From contig MNCI01014516.1 of the NCBI GenBank assembly GCA_015680685.1, positions 186,001-250,000 of the forward strand: a DNA stretch of 64,000 nucleotides. Reading direction: 5' to 3'. Of this stretch, positions 10,954-22,690 are shown piece after piece. The stretch is from Gnetum montanum (taxonomy: Eukaryota; Streptophyta; Gnetopsida; Gnetales; Gnetaceae). Positions within the stretch are counted from its first letter, which is position 1. Every line of letters starts with the position of its first letter. The translations under genes were made by a program, and so were the position numbers. The notes below the pieces were generated by a model. The model made no database searches, was not told where the DNA came from, and saw only the letters and a program-made list of their open reading frames with translations.

Positions 10954-12245
10954 ATGGGATTCGCCAAGTTAATGACTAGAAAAGATGAATTACATGTGCT
11001 TAAGACTCATGAAGAAAACTATTATGATGAAATTCTAGAATTTCTTAACACAAGAAAAGTTGTAGATAATTTAACTACAAGTCAAAAAAGAGCTTTCTTC
11101 AAAAATGGAAATAAGTTTCTGGTTAAAGATAGAGTCTAGGGGTTTTGTTGGAATGTGTTCATAATGATCAAATTAGTCCTATCTTTGAATAATTCCATAA
11201 TCATTCTAATTCAGTTTATGAGTCTCCTAAGTCTACTATAAAACATATACTCTATTACAGTTTTTATTGGCCTAGTATGTATCAAGATATTTTTTTAAGT
11301 ATTCAAAGATGTTACAAATTTCAAGTTCATGAACAAAAAATCAAAAAGGCTAGAGCTTCCTTAAAACTAGTGATTGTGAATAGACCATTTTAGCAATGGG
11401 GCTTCGATTTTATTAGTATAATTACTCCTTCAAGAGTTGGCCATAATTTTATTCTCACAACTACTGATTACTTTACTAAATGGTCTGAATAAAAATCTCT
11501 AAGAAAAATTTTAACATCAAACATAATTAAATTTTTAAAAGAACAAATTCTAAGTCATTTTTCTCTACCCAAAGTATTGGTATCTGATAATGGATCTACA
11601 TTTTAATCTAAATAATTTATAACATGAGCATCAAAGAAATCCATCTTTCTATTATCTTCTTCAAATTATTATCCTAAAGGAAATGGCTTAGCTAAATCTC
11701 CAAATAAAAAGCTTATTTCCTACATTAAGAAGTTGATGAAATGAAATCTAGGAAATTAGATCAATTACTTGCAATCTGCATTATGGACTGATCATATCAT
11801 ATTTAAGAAGGCTATTGGAACATTAGCTTATAACTTAGTCAATGATTTTCCTACAAGAGTTATGAAAAAGATTATAAGTTCAACCTTTAATTTTATGCAA
11901 AATAACGAGAAAATTGATAAAGATAAAAGTTTCATGACCTTGCTCATGAAAAGAGAAGCTAAAATGGATAGAGATAAAGATAATTTATTGAAAAATTCTT
12001 CTTAAGTTAAAAGATTGTTCGATATAAAGGTATTCAAAAGAAATTTTAAAATTAGTGATATGATATTATTAGGAAATATGAATAAGTCAAATGAATTTTT
12101 AGCAATATGGATTGGTCCATTTACGATCACCAAACAGTTATCAGAAGACACATACAAGTTGTTCACATTAACTGGGATAGAATTGCACTTTCCGTATAAT
12201 GTTTTACATATAAAACATTACTTTGGGAAACTTCCCACAACTTAA
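10954..12245 (+). pseudogene. Integrase pseudogene of E1
   Basis: Integrase would insert the element DNA into the genome. The N-terminal HHCC finger is visible at about 11160-11350 (HNHSN, then YWPSMYQDI, then RCYKFQ, with the second Cys lost). The core has WGFDFIS (first Asp), TTDYFTKWSE, LVSDNGSTF (second Asp) and YYPKGNGLAKS, where the catalytic Glu has become Lys. The C-terminal part at 12015-12245 is open and reads IWIGPFTITKQL then YKLFTLTGIELHFPYNVLHIKHYFG, the usual end of plant gypsy integrases. Stops at about 11392, 11490, 11605 and 12003 break the frame. Confidence 0.8.
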
Positions 12246-12560
12246 ATATATATATATATAAAAATTAATACATGTATATAATATAGTAATATATACATGT
12301 ATAATAACTATAATAATATTAAGTATATGTAGTAGTAAGTAATAAAATTTTATATATAATATTTAACATATACTTAGTTATAATATATATAATGAATAAT
12401 ATATATACATACTTCTATAATATCTAACCATAATATATGTATATCCTATACATATGACTAGGCATGTATATATGGTATAATAAAATATGTATAAATAAGA
12501 GTATTATTTTAAATATTAAATTTAAATTATTAGTTAAAATATTAAATTTGCATTATCTAA
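12246..12560. repeat. AT-rich simple sequence
   Basis: Almost pure A/T with TATATA and AATATA runs, directly after the integrase stop. No coding or structural feature beyond low complexity. Confidence 0.8.
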
Positions 12561-13503
12561 AGTATTCATTAGTTATGCTATGAATTAAGTGGGATTGATG
12601 GCTTAGATAACCCCATAGTGGTAAATTAATTTAAAAACCAAATAGAGGAATTTGAATTAGCCAACCATATGATGATGGAAATTAAATAAGTTTTGGCTAA
12701 GTGGAAAAGTTGGTTGTTAGAATTGGTGGTAATTTCAAATTTATTTCACATTATATAAAGAGATGTGAATTTCTTGAAAATACATCTCTTAATTCAACGC
12801 TTGAGTAAGGAAAGCAAGTGAAGTGTTCAAGTGTGAGGTAGAAAGATGGTTCTTTGAGAGATGGTAACAAAAAGGCCTTTTATCCCATATGTTACTAGAT
12901 GCTACCAAAACCATGTATTAATTATTATGGAGCATCTAGCTAAAGTCCTTTCTTACTTTAGCTTTCAAATGAGTTTAGTTTTCTCAATGGTGGATACTTC
13001 ATCCATTCCAATGTTTGGGGCAACTTTTACCAATGCACCACTAAAGCTGAATACCAAGGAGAGTCGAATCAAGATAACTATTGAGAAGAGGCTTTCATGG
13101 CTCAAGACACATAAGCAACTAATATGGAAGAATCTCAAAAATCAATAGTAGCCCAAGATGTTGAAGACAAGGATGCAAACAAGGATGAAGTAGCCCAAGT
13201 TGAGGCTTCAACTAGGAAAGAGGAAGAAAGAAGAGCTGTTATCATCAATGAAATTACATATGAGAGGATTAACAACTTAAGGATCCCTAAAGATATTACC
13301 TTAACTATTCTCTTCGCACCTATAGAATAGTTTGTATAAGAATTTGTTTGTGTGGTTTCCTAAGTTTTATTAGGAGTGAGGTTTTTATTCCATCAAACCG
13401 TAAGTTTGATGGAAGTTTAATATTTATATTTTCTATGTAAAAGATGTTTCCAATAAAATTATTTTCTCAACTAATGTGCAAGGAGAAGGGTGAGAAATGT
13501 TTT
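12561..13503 (+). other. Unassigned region with TATA box and two short frames
   Basis: A TTATATAAAG box lies at 12751-12760. About 100 bp downstream is a 95-codon frame (12861-13148), overlapped by a 68-codon frame (13124-13330). The second is rich in Glu, Lys and Asp (KDEVAQVEASTRKEEERRAV). A perfect 9-bp hairpin, CCATCAAAC and complement, lies at 13390-13412 after the second frame. This could be an extra 3' reading frame of E1 downstream of integrase, a captured gene piece or a different element. I recognise no family. Confidence 0.35.
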
Positions 13504-14100
13504 CACATAAGACCATTTGATGGAGCAATAGCAGAATGTGCCTCTGCTTTGAGGGGAAGATTATTGGAGATCGTTATGTATAGGTGATGGAAAAGTTCTG
13601 GTAACTCATCAAGATATTAAAATAAGATTTTAATTATGTTGCATGATATCATATATTATCAACTTGTTTTATAGAATATATTGGGGTATGAAAATTTCAT
13701 TTTTTTAAGTGTTTGTAACTCAACTCATGTTCTAAAACATACTTGGTATACTTGGAACTTTGCAAATTTTTAACCAGAAGCTTAAATCACTTAATTCTAG
13801 AGTAGGAATTGTTATGGTTACTGAAACCAATTACTTGTGTCATACAAAATAGTATTACAATAGTAAAGCAATATTTACTTTCATTTGGCATTGGCATTAG
13901 AAAATTTCAAGAGTGTTTTGCTTTTGTTTTTCAATTTTAAAGACTATCAATACATCATGAGCATTTTTTACTTTTACAATTGAATCTAAGACAAGTCATC
14001 AATCACAATGTAGATTTAGTTTAAGAAGAAGAAATTGAAATTAAGAACTAGAAATATTTAAAATTATTTGTGAATTTAGATTCAAATGAAAACTAGAAGT
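13504..14100 (+). repeat. Repeat X, copy 2
   Basis: Direct repeat of 3821-4351 with point differences and about 60 additional bases in the middle. It lies downstream of the E1 integrase and upstream of the next LTR-B, as expected for the 3' non-coding end of the E1 internal region. Confidence 0.65.
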
Positions 14101-14774
14101 AGAATTTAGAGATCTTTTACTTGTTTTGTGCACTATCTAGGACTTAGTGGAAATCATTTAAAATCATTGGAATGAATCTTAGAGTCATATCATATTTTAT
14201 AATTACTACAACAAAAGTTAAAAGCACACTACGTTTTTATTATCTAATTGAAAATGTCTTCTTCTCATAGGAGTGCTTCTCTACCCATGTCTGATGAAGT
14301 TCATCAGCCAGTGCCTCAGCAATATTAAGTGGTATATGCTCATTTTGATGAGTATATACCCAATTTCACCTTCATCCTACACTAGGATGAATAGTTATAG
14401 TGGTGTGACATGGAAGGCAACATTCTGTTGTAGCCTGATCAATCCATTCCTACAATGCTCTAATAAATGCTTGTACGATGGGGTCTCTAGAAACTTCATG
14501 TTGGGTATGTTGTGTAAGATACTGACGTTAGGGCTTATCATGCTACTAAGGCACAATGGTTATAGGATTGACAGCTAGAAAAATCCTATGAATTGGTGAA
14601 GGGAAAAAGATTTAATGATTCCCCATTCTTGTTGTATGAAAAAGATGGTGGGAAACCCTTCTTTGGGGGTTTTCTATTCAATGATTTTGGCAACTTTTTT
14701 TTTTTGGCACTAGAAGTAATGATTTCACTAGCAAAATCATTATTTTGGCTAATCCTAGAAATAATGCTAACGTA
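14101..14774 (+). other. Unassigned region with a primer-site-like motif
   Basis: Frames at 14273-14578 and 14593-14775 show no family I know. At 14705, after a T run, lies TGGCACTAGAAG, the same motif that follows the LTRs elsewhere in the window. The sequence before it may therefore be the end of another, unrecognised LTR. Nothing else is supportable. Confidence 0.35.
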
Positions 14775-16502
14775 GAAGAAGTTGGAAGGGAAGAAATCAA
14801 TAAGAATCATTGAATACTACTTGTAAGAATGGCTTGCTAATTGCATCATCAATTCAACTACTTCGTTTAAATCCTGTGAGTTCTTTTCTTCTCATTTTTT
14901 TAGAGTTGCTTAGCTAATAGTTTACATAGTATTATGCTTGGCATATAATTCTGGGATTTTCATATTGCTCTTATACCTCTATTTTTGCATAGTTGTAGAC
15001 TTCTATTTGGTTGCCATATAAGAGCTTATGTTGTCTTTTAAAAGCATCTTGAGCAATTTAATAGTAATGTCTTTATGAAATTGCTTGTTTGAGCCTATAG
15101 GGTCTAGAAAATCTTTGATATTTTGAGCCAACTTGAAATAGCTTCAATTTTTAAAGCCTTTTCCTTGATGTTTCAATCTTGAAATTGTTAAATCTTTTCT
15201 AATAACTCTATTATTTGCAATTCTTGATAATTATTTAACTAGCCAAATAATAGCTTCTAATTTGTCATTTACAAAGCATTTTCGTAGTTTAATAAGGGTG
15301 TATTTTACAAAATTTCTTGTTGAGCTGAGAAGGTTTGGTATATTTGTAACACTTTAGATTTAATTAGAATAGCTTTATTTTGAAGTGTTTCCTCATGTTC
15401 AATTTATCTAACTTAAATGTTTGAGATTTCAGAAAAATCTACTTTATTTTCTTCTTTCTCTTAAAATCCATTGAATCTTATCCTATTTCTAATTTCCTTG
15501 TGGATCTTTCTATTTGGGGAAGATTAGGAGTAGATTTTTGCAAAATTACGTTTAAGAATTTTGGTGAAATTCCATTTGTTTCAAGCAACGTACTATGAGA
15601 ACTATATAGACTAACTGACTTGACAAAATGGGAATCTTTAATGGATCACAATATTCAACTACATTAGTTGAATTTATTTTATAATAGCTAATTACAATTT
15701 CATACACAAATCCAACCATTTCAACATTCATAATAGCAAACACACAAGCACACTTAGTTCACTCTATTATGAGTAAGTTTATTTGGAGGTATTTGGGTTG
15801 TGGTGTTTTCATAGACCAAAAAACACCTAAACTCAAGTTTGAAGGAACACCTTCATTTCCTGTCATCCTAGTTACAAGACCAAAGGAAAATGTTGGTAGT
15901 CCCAAATGGTCACCAATAGTTTTTTATTTTTTTTTGGCACTAAAAGGAGAGCAAGATTGGTATGATTCAATTCTTGGTCTTCCTAAGAGAGCTAAATTGT
16001 GGGATATACCATGCATTATAGAAATAAAATTTCATGTCATGATGCTTTGGTTTCTTACCCTCTAGTTCATGGGATCTTGGATAATTCCATTTTTGGCACA
16101 TACAGCTTATTTTTGGAAAGATTGCATGACTTACAAATCCTAAGCCTTGTATAGTCTGGTGACTGATGTTGCAAATGGAACTCCACTCTAAAGAGTATCT
16201 ATTACAGCATGTCCATCTTTTAATGGCTTGAGCCTAGAGAGCAAGCATTGCCATAATCTCACCACAATTATTAATAAAATCATCAATACAGATGACTAGT
16301 ATTCTCAAGGATAGCACAAGCTACATAATGTCTAACATCACTTCACATGACATCCACCTTGTGCTAAAAATGTGGCATTGCAACTCTATTTATTCATTTG
16401 TCTTTACATACATACATATATATCCATCCATCCATGTATGCATCAACTCCATCATTACTACTTCTACTACTAGGATTTTAATATATATATATATATATAT
16501 AT
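14775..16502 (+). mobile_element. Tandem unit U1: LTR-B, primer site and leader
   Basis: Positions 14775-15919 are LTR-B lacking about the first 370 bp. TGGCACTAAAAGGAGAGC at 15935 is the primer site. About 550 bp of leader follows, ending in a (TA)n run at about 16480-16502. The whole unit recurs immediately downstream as U2 in the same order and orientation. The 98-codon frame 15769-16065 crosses the LTR end and is not a gene. This LTR could be the 3' LTR of E1, but leader sequence continues after it, so it also starts another element copy. Confidence 0.75.
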
Positions 16503-18204
16503 AATGGAGGAATGGGTAGGAAAATCAAGAAGACATTGAATATTACTTGTAAAAATGGCTTGCTAATTGCATCATCAATTCAAGTGCCTTATTTAAAACC
16601 TATGAGTTCTTTTCTTCTCATTTTATCTTAGTTGCTTAGCTAATGGTGTAGACAGTAATGTGCTTGGCATTTAATTTTTGGATTTTTTTATTACTCTTAT
16701 AACTCTATTTTCACTTAATTATAGAATTTTATTTAATTATCATATAATAGCTTATGTTGTCTTTTCAAAAGCATCTTAAGAAATTTAATAGTAATGTCTT
16801 TATGAAATTACCTATTTGAGTCTAGAGAATCTAGAAAATCTTTGATATTTTGAGCTAACTTGAAGTAGCATTAATGTTTAAAGTATTTTCCTTAATGTTT
16901 TAATCTTTAAATTGTTAAATCCTTTTTGATAGCTCTATTATTTGTAAATATTGAAACTATTTAACTAGCCAAATAATAGTTTGTATTTTGTCATTTACAA
17001 AGCATTTTGATAGTTTAATAAGAGTGTCTTTTACAAAATTGCTTATTGAGCTTAGAAGGTTTGGTCAATTTGCAACACTTTAGATTGAATTGGAATAGAT
17101 TTATTTCAAAATGTTTTCTCATGTTTAATTTATCTCACTTAAATGTTTGATATTTCACACAAATCTACTTTCTTTTCTTCTTTCTTTTAAAATCCATTGA
17201 ATCTCTCCCTATTTCTAATTTTCTTATGGATCTTTCTCTTTGAGAGAAATTAGGAGTAGATTTCTACATAATTGTGCTTAAGCATTTTGGTTAAATTTTA
17301 TGTATTTCAAGCAATGTACTATAGGGACTATATAGACTAAATGACTTGACAAAATATAAATCTTTAATGACTCACAATATTCAACAAGGTTAACTAAATT
17401 TCTTTTATAATAGCTAGTTATAGTTTCATACACAAACCTAATCATTTCAACATTCATAACAACAAACACACATTCATGCTTAGTTCACTCTATTTTTGCT
17501 AAGTTTATTTGAAGTCATTTGGGCTATGATGTTTCCAAAGACTAACAAACACCTAAACTCATGTTTGAAGCAACACCTTCATTTTTCATGATATCAATCA
17601 TGAGACTGAATGAAAATGTTGGTAGTCCCAAATGGTTACCAACAATTCCTTTTGGCACTAGGAGGACAAGATTAGTTATATTCAATTCTTGGCCTTCCTA
17701 AGAGAGTTGAATTGTGGACTATACCATGGACTGCAAAAATAATGTTTCATGTCATAATGCTTTAGTTTCTTACCTTCTGGTTTATGTTATCTTCGATAAT
17801 TCCATTTTTGGTACATATAGCTTGTTTTAGGAAAGACTACATGACTTACAGAGCCCAAGCCCTATATAGTCTGGTGATTGAGTTGTGGATCGAAATCCTC
17901 TCTACAGAGTATCTACTATGGCATGTCCATCACTCCATGGCCAATGGCTAGAGAGCAAACTTCACCATAATCTCACTGTAGCCATCAACAAAATCATCAA
18001 TGCAAGTGGTCAATATTCTTAACCATAACATAAACTACATAATGTCTAGCATCACTCACATGACATCCACCTTGTGCTAAAAATGTAGCATTGTAACTCC
18101 ATTTATGCATTTGAATGTACATACATACATATATATCCATCCATTTATATATGCATCAACTCCATTCTTACTATATATATATATATAGAAATATTTAAGA
18201 AAAA
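16503..18204 (+). mobile_element. Tandem unit U2: second copy of LTR-B unit
   Basis: Colinear with U1: LTR-B 16503-17643, primer site TGGCACTAGGAGGAC at 17653, then a leader with the same landmarks (CTTGGCCTTCCTAAGAGAG, a TATAGTCTGGTGA block, ACATGACATCCACCTTGTGC), ending in a (TA)n run at 18172-18187. The two copies differ at many positions, so the duplication is old. The start of a third copy follows at 18205. Confidence 0.75.
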
Positions 18205-18251
18205 GGAGGGAATAGGTGGGAAAATCAAGAAGACATATTGAAGATTACTTG
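18205..18251 (+). mobile_element. Left piece of tandem unit U3
   Basis: GGGAATAGGTGGGAAAATCA and the following bases up to ATTACTTG repeat the start of U2. The match stops at 18251 and resumes at 23095 with TAAGAATGACTTGC, exactly the continuation expected from U1 and U2. The sequence between is an insertion. Confidence 0.7.
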
Positions 18252-18562
18252 TTTTGGCCTAGAGGCCAACTCATTTCAGAGGATAGGGGGGAGGGGAGCA
18301 TTTTTTCACCCACCACATCATGCACCACGTAAGATCCCATGAAATGGAAAAAAATATGAACTGAAGAGCCACATCTTTTCGTATTCCTATTCTGCAGAAT
18401 GTGAACCAAAGAGCCATAACTTTTCATATTCCCACTGCATACATAAAAAGGCCAAACGCAACCAAATGTAAAATGGGAATGGTAATGGGAATAAGAATTC
18501 CATTTTCATTCTATCTCCATCTCCATCTACAACCGCTGTTGTAGGCCACCTAGCCCAAGAGA

Positions 18563-18770
18563 ACTAGCTTTGATGACACTAGCTTCAGAGCTCTGCCAAA
18601 GCGCTGGAAAGGCACCTACGATGATGGCCCATGCTTCAGCTGCAATAACAAGCTCATCGGCATGGGCTTCTTCAACCAAGGTAGTAATAAGGTAGTAGGT
18701 CAGTTGGCCCTTGTTACATCCTTGCTTAACACCAAGGGCCATGACATGCACACATCATCAACAATCATAA
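18563..18770 (+). pseudogene. Subtilisin-like serine protease (subtilase) gene fragment
   Basis: Plant subtilases are secreted serine proteases of family S8. About 69 codons in one frame read TSFDDTSFRALPKRWKGTYD, then FSCNNKLIGMGFFNQG, then KGHDMHTSSTI. These match in order the plant subtilase segment SFxDxGxGPxPxRWKG, the CNxKLIGxRxF motif and the GHGTHTSST motif around the catalytic His. Here Gly-Thr within the His motif has become Asp-Met. The upstream Asp region is not readable and the Ser region is absent. The local base composition is richer in G+C than the surroundings, as expected of host exon sequence. It is a fragment, not a working gene. Confidence 0.65.
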
Positions 18771-19860
18771 TAAAATTTTTGTTATAATAGCTAAAATATC
18801 CCTTCATTTAGGTTTCTTTCTTTTGGATAAAATTTATATATGAATTAGGACAATATGTTTCTTGAGTAGTTTTGTTTGAATGTATTTTGGTAGGATGATG
18901 GGTAGAGCTAGAGGCATTCGAGAAAAGATGGTAATGGCTATAGTTGAAGCTACAGCCTGAGGGGAAGAGTCTTCTAAAGTTTTTGTGTCAACAATAGCCT
19001 TTGGGTATTGGAATCTCTTTCTAGAAAAAAGGTTTCTACCAATATTTTTATGTGTGTTTTTGTTAATTTTTTATAGTGAATTGTAATGTGTTGAACATTA
19101 CATTTTGATGATTTTGTGCAATTTTCATAGTTTCACTTCAAGCTGAGCTCTTCTGTCATCAATACTTAGCATGGCTTCCTATACATTTGCATTCCCAATG
19201 CAAAAACATTTCAAAGTTTGGTTTTGTTCTTTTTTCAATGCTTTCTGGAGTAGCCAAGAATTCTAAGATTCTAATTTACTACTACTATCTTGAGTAATCT
19301 TCTTTTGCTACACCCTTTTTCAATGTAAAGGAACATTTGTAAGTTTATTTTCTCTTTATCTCATTGTATATTTTGTGTAAGTTTTATCATTTCTATGGAT
19401 GTGCTTTGAAATTCAACAATTGCCATGGAGTAGATGCATTCAGTTGTTATGATTGTGACTACTTTTTCATTTGAAATATGAATTTTAATAAAATGTAAAA
19501 GCTTTAGCATTTTTGCTAGCACATGAAAAATATTAGCCAATTTGAGATGCCAGCTTGACTTCGATCATAATTTTAACAAATTTTCCTGCTTATTCGAAGG
19601 ACTTAAAGAGCTCAAATTTGATAATTTCTTCTTACCTTCTCGCATATAGTGAGGCATTTTCTTTATGTACATATACTTTGATTGATGGAATCTAATGGAT
19701 GATATGGTTGTTAACCTGGTAAATTTTAAAAATAAGAACTTCTACACCTCTGGCAACCTAAACCTTGGGAAGATCTTTGACAAGATCATGCTATGATGAT
19801 CCTAGCTAATGCCAAGGAAAATAGCAACGATCTCTCTACTAATGCACATGTCTTGCTATA
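18771..19860. other. Unassigned part of the insertion
   Basis: No recognisable coding sequence or repeat on either strand. It may be intron or flank carried with the subtilase fragment, or Helitron internal sequence. Confidence 0.3.
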
Positions 19861-20440
19861 ATCATAAATAACCAATTATTTATAAATCTTCCGTAGACAA
19901 AGAGTCACTGCAGGGGAGTCAATGATTATATTTATCTCAATTATTCATAATCTCGATTATATATAATGATATATTTATAATCATAAACATAAATGATATA
20001 TATAATGATTATAAACATTTCATCATAAATAAAGTCAATTATTTATAATCATTTCATTATATATATCTTATGGATAATGCTAACTGAGATATAATCATTA
20101 TGGGTTAGCATTATAAATCAATAAATAATATATTTAAAATTATGGATTATGAGTAATATTTCATTGTATATTGGCTTTATTTATTATTAAATGTTTACCG
20201 TTCAAATGAATCTTATAATCCATAATATCTCATATTATAATTATGGATTATTACTGTAATTATAATAACCTCATAACATTTATTGGATTCCAAAATAGTT
20301 ATAATATAATAATTATGAATGAGGTGTTAGCATCATTCATATCTTGTCCATTGTAACAATAATGTCAATATACAAAAGCCCATGATATAATAATAACATT
20401 ACTTATGCATTTGTAACATGATTTTTTATATCTCCATGAA
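19861..20440. repeat. AT-rich low-complexity block
   Basis: Dominated by ATAATCATTATAAATGATATA-like words in both orientations, so it can fold on itself in many ways. No gene. Confidence 0.65.
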
Positions 20441-20487
20441 TGAATATGCATTACAAATATATGTTGCAGTGCCAATTTTGTTTGATC

Positions 20488-20735
20488 TCTTCATATTCCC
20501 TCACCTGCATGGCCACATGCATGGGAGCTAAAGAATCAGTGCAAGGGAGTTGAATCTCTACTTGATTAATGCCCCCTAATCCCTAAGCTTCCCATTCATA
20601 TTTTTGTATTCCCTCACATGCATGCACCACATGCAAGGGAGCCAAAGAGTCATTTACAGTTGAGCTGAATCTCTATTCAATTGATGCCCCTCGACCCTTA
20701 GGCTCCCCATTCATCTCTTCGTATTCCCTCACGTG
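20488..20735 (+). repeat. Tandem duplication of a ~120-bp block
   Basis: Two copies (about 20488-20606 and 20607-20722) share ATTCCCTCAC, CACATGCA, GGGAGCTAAAG or GGGAGCCAAAG, TTGAATCTCTA or CTGAATCTCTA, GATTAATGCCCC or GATTGATGCCCC and a final CCCATTCAT. A third begins with CGTATTCCCTCACGTG at 20720-20735. The block is richer in G+C than its flanks. Function unknown. Confidence 0.75.
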
Positions 20736-21100
20736 TAGGGCCTAAAGTGGGTAATAATGAATATTTTTTATTATTATAAATGATGATGGTTATTATTACA
20801 GTAATAAGGAATATTTATTATTATTATAAATGATGGCAATTATGATTACAATGACAATTATGATCATGGCAACGGTTAAGGTGATGACAGTTATGGTGTA
20901 ATGCAGTATTCAAAGATATTAAACTTAGGCATCGTGTTACAAGATTAAGAGGTGCAATATTGAAATTCATGCATTTTTAGAAATATGGATTCTGCTACTA
21001 TTAGTCCCAATAGAAAAGGTAAAGAACACTTTCTTCAGGATCAACAATAATAACCATCTACTGGAACAAGTAGTGCAACAACTATCTACTACAACAAGTA
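20736..21100. other. Unassigned, partly low complexity
   Basis: Positions 20750-20900 contain repeated ATGATGGCAATTATGATTACA-like words. The remainder up to the helicase frame shows no clear homology, though it may be decayed helicase sequence. Confidence 0.35.
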
Positions 21101-21598
21101 ATGCAATCTCTACTTACATGTGAAGCTACAAGGGTAATGCTTATAGTTAACCTTTGGCCTGAAGTAGGATTGGTGAATGGTGCACTTGGCATGATTCATA
21201 GTATTATGTATTTTTAAGGAAAATATCCACCTGCATTACCATTATACGTTATTGTTGATTTTGACTCCTACATTGGATGTGCCTTTGATAATGGTAATCC
21301 TCATCATGTGCCAATTGTACCTGTGGTCCAAGGAGCATCTCGTCAGTTACCATTACAGTTGGCATGGACCATGACTATTCATAAATCTCAAGGAATGACA
21401 CTAGATAAGGCTACTATTCACATTGGTTCAAGAGAAGTTATGGGTCTAACTTTTGTTGCATTATCTAGATTCAAGACCATTGATTCTTTAAAGATTCATC
21501 ATCCTTTTCATGTGCAAAGATATAGAAAGATTTTAGATGCTAAACATCTCCAAAGTAGAATTGCACAGGAAGTTCATTTTTCTCAATTGGAGGATTAA
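21101..21598 (+). pseudogene. Helitron-type PIF1-like helicase, C-terminal part
   Basis: Helitron RepHel proteins combine a rolling-circle replicase with a PIF1-family helicase. This 166-codon segment has one stop (about 21215). It reads MQSLLTCEATRVMLIVNLWP, GLVNGALGMIH, YVIVDFDSYIG, LPLQLAWTMTIHKSQGMTLD and GLTFVALSRFKTIDSL. This is the C-terminal half of PIF1-like helicases, with the IHKSQG and VALSR motifs involved in nucleotide and DNA contact. The Walker motifs and the Rep domain are not seen in the window, so it is a truncated remnant. The native end at 21598 looks intact. Confidence 0.8.
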
Positions 21599-22653
21599 GC
21601 ATATTGAGTTCATACTTATTATAGTATTTTTCCTTTTTCTCAATCCTATTATATAGCTCTATAATGTTTGTTGCAAAAATTGTGCAATTTATTTCTTCAT
21701 CAACATATACGAAATATATAAACCTTTATTTTAACCAATTTATGTTTACCAGTATATATTATTTGGAATGAAAATAGTGATGATAACTTAAAAAATAAAA
21801 AAATAATTAAATTCTACTCATAGCCCACGAAACCACTACACAAGAGAACTTACAGGTCTAACATTTTTTGCATTATCTAGAGTCAAGACCATTGATTCTA
21901 TAAAGATTCATCGGCCTTTTCATGTGCAAAGATATAGAAAAATTTCAAATGCTAAACATCTCCAAGTAGAATTACACAGGAAGTTTGTTTTGCTTGATTA
22001 GAGGATTAGGTATATTAAGTTCACACTTATCATTGTATTTTGCCCTTTGCTCAATCCTATTATGTAGCCCTATAATGTTTGTTGTAATAATTGTGCAATA
22101 TATTCCTTCATCAACATATACAAAATACATAAACTTTTATTTTAACCAATTTATGTTTACTAGCATATATTATTTGGAATGCAAATCATGATGATAATTT
22201 AAAAAATAATTAAATTCTACTCATAGCTTGCGAAACCACTACACAAGAGAACTTATGGGTCTAATGTTTGTTGCATTATCTAGAGTCAAGTACATTGATT
22301 CTTTAAATATTTATCCTCCTTTCTATGTGCAAAGATACAGAAATATTTCAGATGCTAAACATCTCCAAAGTAGAATTACACAGGAAGTTCATTTTGCTCA
22401 ATTGGAGGATTAGGCATATTAAGTTCATACTTATCATTGTATTTTTCCTTTTTCTCAATCCTATTATATAACTCTGTAATTTTTGTTGCAATAATTGTGT
22501 AATGTATTCCTTCATCAACATATACAAAATATATAAACTTTTATTTTAACCAATTTATGTTTACCAACATATATTATTTGAAATGCAAATAGTCATGATA
22601 ACTTTAAAAATAAAAAAATAATTAAATTCTACTCATAGCCTGCAAAACCACTC
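21428..22653 (+). repeat. Three tandem copies of helicase 3' end plus downstream sequence
   Basis: A unit of about 400 bp runs from CAAGAGAA before the helicase GLTFVALSR segment, through the stop, to AAATTCTACTCATAGCC. It occurs at about 21428-21840, 21841-22237 and 22238-22653. The second and third units still encode recognisable LSRVK and QRYRxIxDAKHLQ pieces, and the frame 22228-22413 is the third copy. The second copy has a frameshift. The frame at 21985-22191 lies in the 3' part of unit 2 and is not a gene. Confidence 0.85.
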
Positions 22654-22690
22654 CACTATCTTAGATATATATATATATCTATATCTATAT
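22654..22690. repeat. TA/TATC microsatellite
   Basis: A TATATATATATATCTATATC run directly before the palindromic element; the TA run on its other side is at 23085-23096. Confidence 0.85.

Larger units (their letters stand above)
5200..12245 (+). mobile_element. Element E1: decayed Ty3/gypsy Tat-like retrotransposon
   Basis: The order seen is LTR-B, primer site, gag, protease, archaeal-type RNase H, reverse transcriptase, gypsy RNase H, integrase. Every domain carries stops, frameshifts or lost catalytic residues, so the element is dead. The likely 3' LTR is the LTR-B unit from 14775, with repeat X' and unassigned sequence between. The extra RNase H upstream of RT, instead of between RNase H and integrase, is the notable structural point. 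No target duplication can be read because the LTR ends are decayed or truncated. Confidence 0.75.

Noticed and set aside
13390-13412. Hairpin as a Helitron 3' terminus
   Set aside because: No CTRR follows within the expected distance and no Helitron sequence is nearby.
15769-16065. 98-codon plus-strand frame
   Set aside because: It spans the LTR-B end and primer site of U1 and is broken in U2.
16292-16504. 70-codon frame with a Tyr-Ile-Tyr tail
   Set aside because: The tail is the TA microsatellite translated; the rest is LTR-B leader and is not conserved in U2.
18527-18751. Minus-strand 74-codon frame
   Set aside because: It is the antisense shadow of the subtilase fragment, which has clear family motifs on the plus strand.
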